A stretch of 5,751 bases of DNA from Zymomonas sp. Lineage in GTDB: Bacteria > Pseudomonadota > Alphaproteobacteria > Sphingomonadales > Sphingomonadaceae. Location: assembly GCA_027489105.1 (NCBI GenBank), contig JAIYAJ010000264.1, positions 1-5,751 on the forward strand, read 5' to 3'. Of the stretch, positions 5,056-5,751 are shown piece by piece (the stretch's first letter is position 1; every line of letters begins with the position of its first letter). Made by a program: the position numbers and the translations under genes. Under the pieces are notes generated by a model. It saw nothing but the letters and a program-made list of their open reading frames with translations, ran no database searches and was not told the DNA's origin.

Positions 5056-5751
5056 TCAGTCGAACAGCTTGCCCCAGGCGCGCTTGGCGCGATTCTTCCA
5101 ATGGCCGCGATGATAGGCGTCCGATGCCAGCAGCGGCACGACCGAGCCAGCCTCGGCGAACACCATCTGCTCGATGCCGGTGTTGACCTTGCCCCAGCTG
5201 GCGGCTTCCTGCAGCGTCGAAGAGGAGCAGGCGCCGTCGCGCACGTCCGCGACGGTGATCTGCACGGCATATTTGTGAACCTCGACGTCCTCATGGCCGA
5301 GAATCTCGGCGCAGACGACGGTGTCCTGGATGAAGTTCTTCGGCACGCCGCCGCCGATCATCAGCAGGCCGCTGGTGCCCGCCTTGATCTTGATGTCGGT
5401 GAGTTCGCGGAAATCGGCGATAGCGTCGATCATCATATAGGGACGGCCCGCCTTCATGCAGTCGACCTGATGCTTGACGAGGCCGAAGCCCGCCGAGCTG
5501 TCGACGAAGGCCGGGCAGAAGATCGGCACGTCATGCTCATAAGCGAGCTTGACGAGACTGTTCTCCTTCTTGCCGTGCTCGACCAGATATTTGCCCATCT
5601 CGCGGATGAAGGCGCGGCTCGAATAGGCACGCGGCTCCAGCGAGTTGGCGATCTTGTTGATCGTGAAGTCGCAGTCCTGAAGCTGCTCCTCGTCGATATA
5701 GGTGTCGTAGATGCGATCGATCAGCAGCGAGCGCAGCGTGTCGTCATCGGG
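5056..5751 (-). CDS. Deoxyhypusine-synthase-like polyamine enzyme (N-terminus outside window)
   Basis: The frame is open from the right edge to the TGA at 5058-5056, giving 231 residues. The family is usually about 350 residues, so roughly a third is missing. The visible part runs DTLRSLLIDRIYDTYIDEE, EPRAYSSRAFIREMGKYL, DVPIFCPAFVDSSAGFG, LMIGGGVPKNFI and EAASWGKVNTG. These are the NAD-binding and active-site blocks of deoxyhypusine synthase. The lysine in EAASWGK, codon 5190-5188, corresponds to the catalytic lysine that forms the aminobutyl-imine intermediate. Eukaryotes and archaea use this chemistry to modify eIF5A, which bacteria lack. Bacterial homologues are instead reported to make homospermidine-type or guanidino polyamines; I recall the database name 1,9-bis(guanidino)-5-aza-nonane synthase for close relatives. 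Substrate assignment (agmatine versus putrescine/spermidine) is not resolvable here. It ends beside the shared terminator and is convergent with the BLUF gene. Confidence 0.93.
   Translation of the reverse strand, partial: PDDDTLRSLLIDRIYDTYIDEEQLQDCDFTINKIANSLEPRAYSSRAFIREMGKYLVEHGKKENSLVKLAYEHDVPIFCPAFVDSSAGFGLVKHQVDCMKAGRPYMMIDAIADFRELTDIKIKAGTSGLLMIGGGVPKNFIQDTVVCAEILGHEDVEVHKYAVQITVADVRDGACSSSTLQEAASWGKVNTGIEQMVFAEAGSVVPLLASDAYHRGHWKNRAKRAWGKLFD

Overview
The window looks like chromosomal DNA from a GC-rich alphaproteobacterium, most likely a sphingomonad (Sphingomonas, Rhizorhabdus or a relative). This rests on recalled family resemblance: a DUF6356-type small protein, a bacterial deoxyhypusine-synthase-like enzyme, a YqaA-type membrane protein and a short BLUF photoreceptor are the kinds of genes seen in that group. 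No search was run. I see no insertion sequence, phage gene, tRNA, rRNA or CRISPR array.

Left part (1-2563): the C-terminal nine tenths of a LysR-type regulator runs off the left edge. It is followed on the same strand by a single GT-B/GT4-like glycosyltransferase (914-1918). That gene meets a YqaA/DedA-superfamily membrane protein (1925-2563, minus strand) tail to tail, with only six bases between the stop codons.

Middle part (2637-4463): upstream of yqaA on the minus strand lies an alpha/beta hydrolase of the cofactor-free 'non-heme chloroperoxidase'/esterase type (2637-3464). Next comes an Lrp/AsnC regulator (3613-4065). Between them is a 148-base gap with a perfect 7+7 bp inverted repeat, which is the best operator candidate in the window. 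The regulator is divergent from a small DUF6356-like protein (4185-4463).

Right part (4464-5751): an AT-rich 80-base gap precedes a stand-alone BLUF blue-light/FAD photoreceptor (4544-4987). A strong bidirectional hairpin terminator (about 5002-5043) follows. A deoxyhypusine-synthase-like polyamine enzyme then reads in from the right edge on the minus strand (5056-5751, N-terminus missing).

The genes do not form one obvious pathway. Most are single-gene units with their own ribosome-binding sites. The window holds three sensory or regulatory proteins (LysR, Lrp, BLUF), but the sequence gives no proof of what they control. I do not see a clear new multi-gene system. The items most worth a second look are the BLUF protein with a Met-to-Leu change at a photocycle position, the palindrome in front of the hydrolase, and the bacterial deoxyhypusine-synthase homologue.
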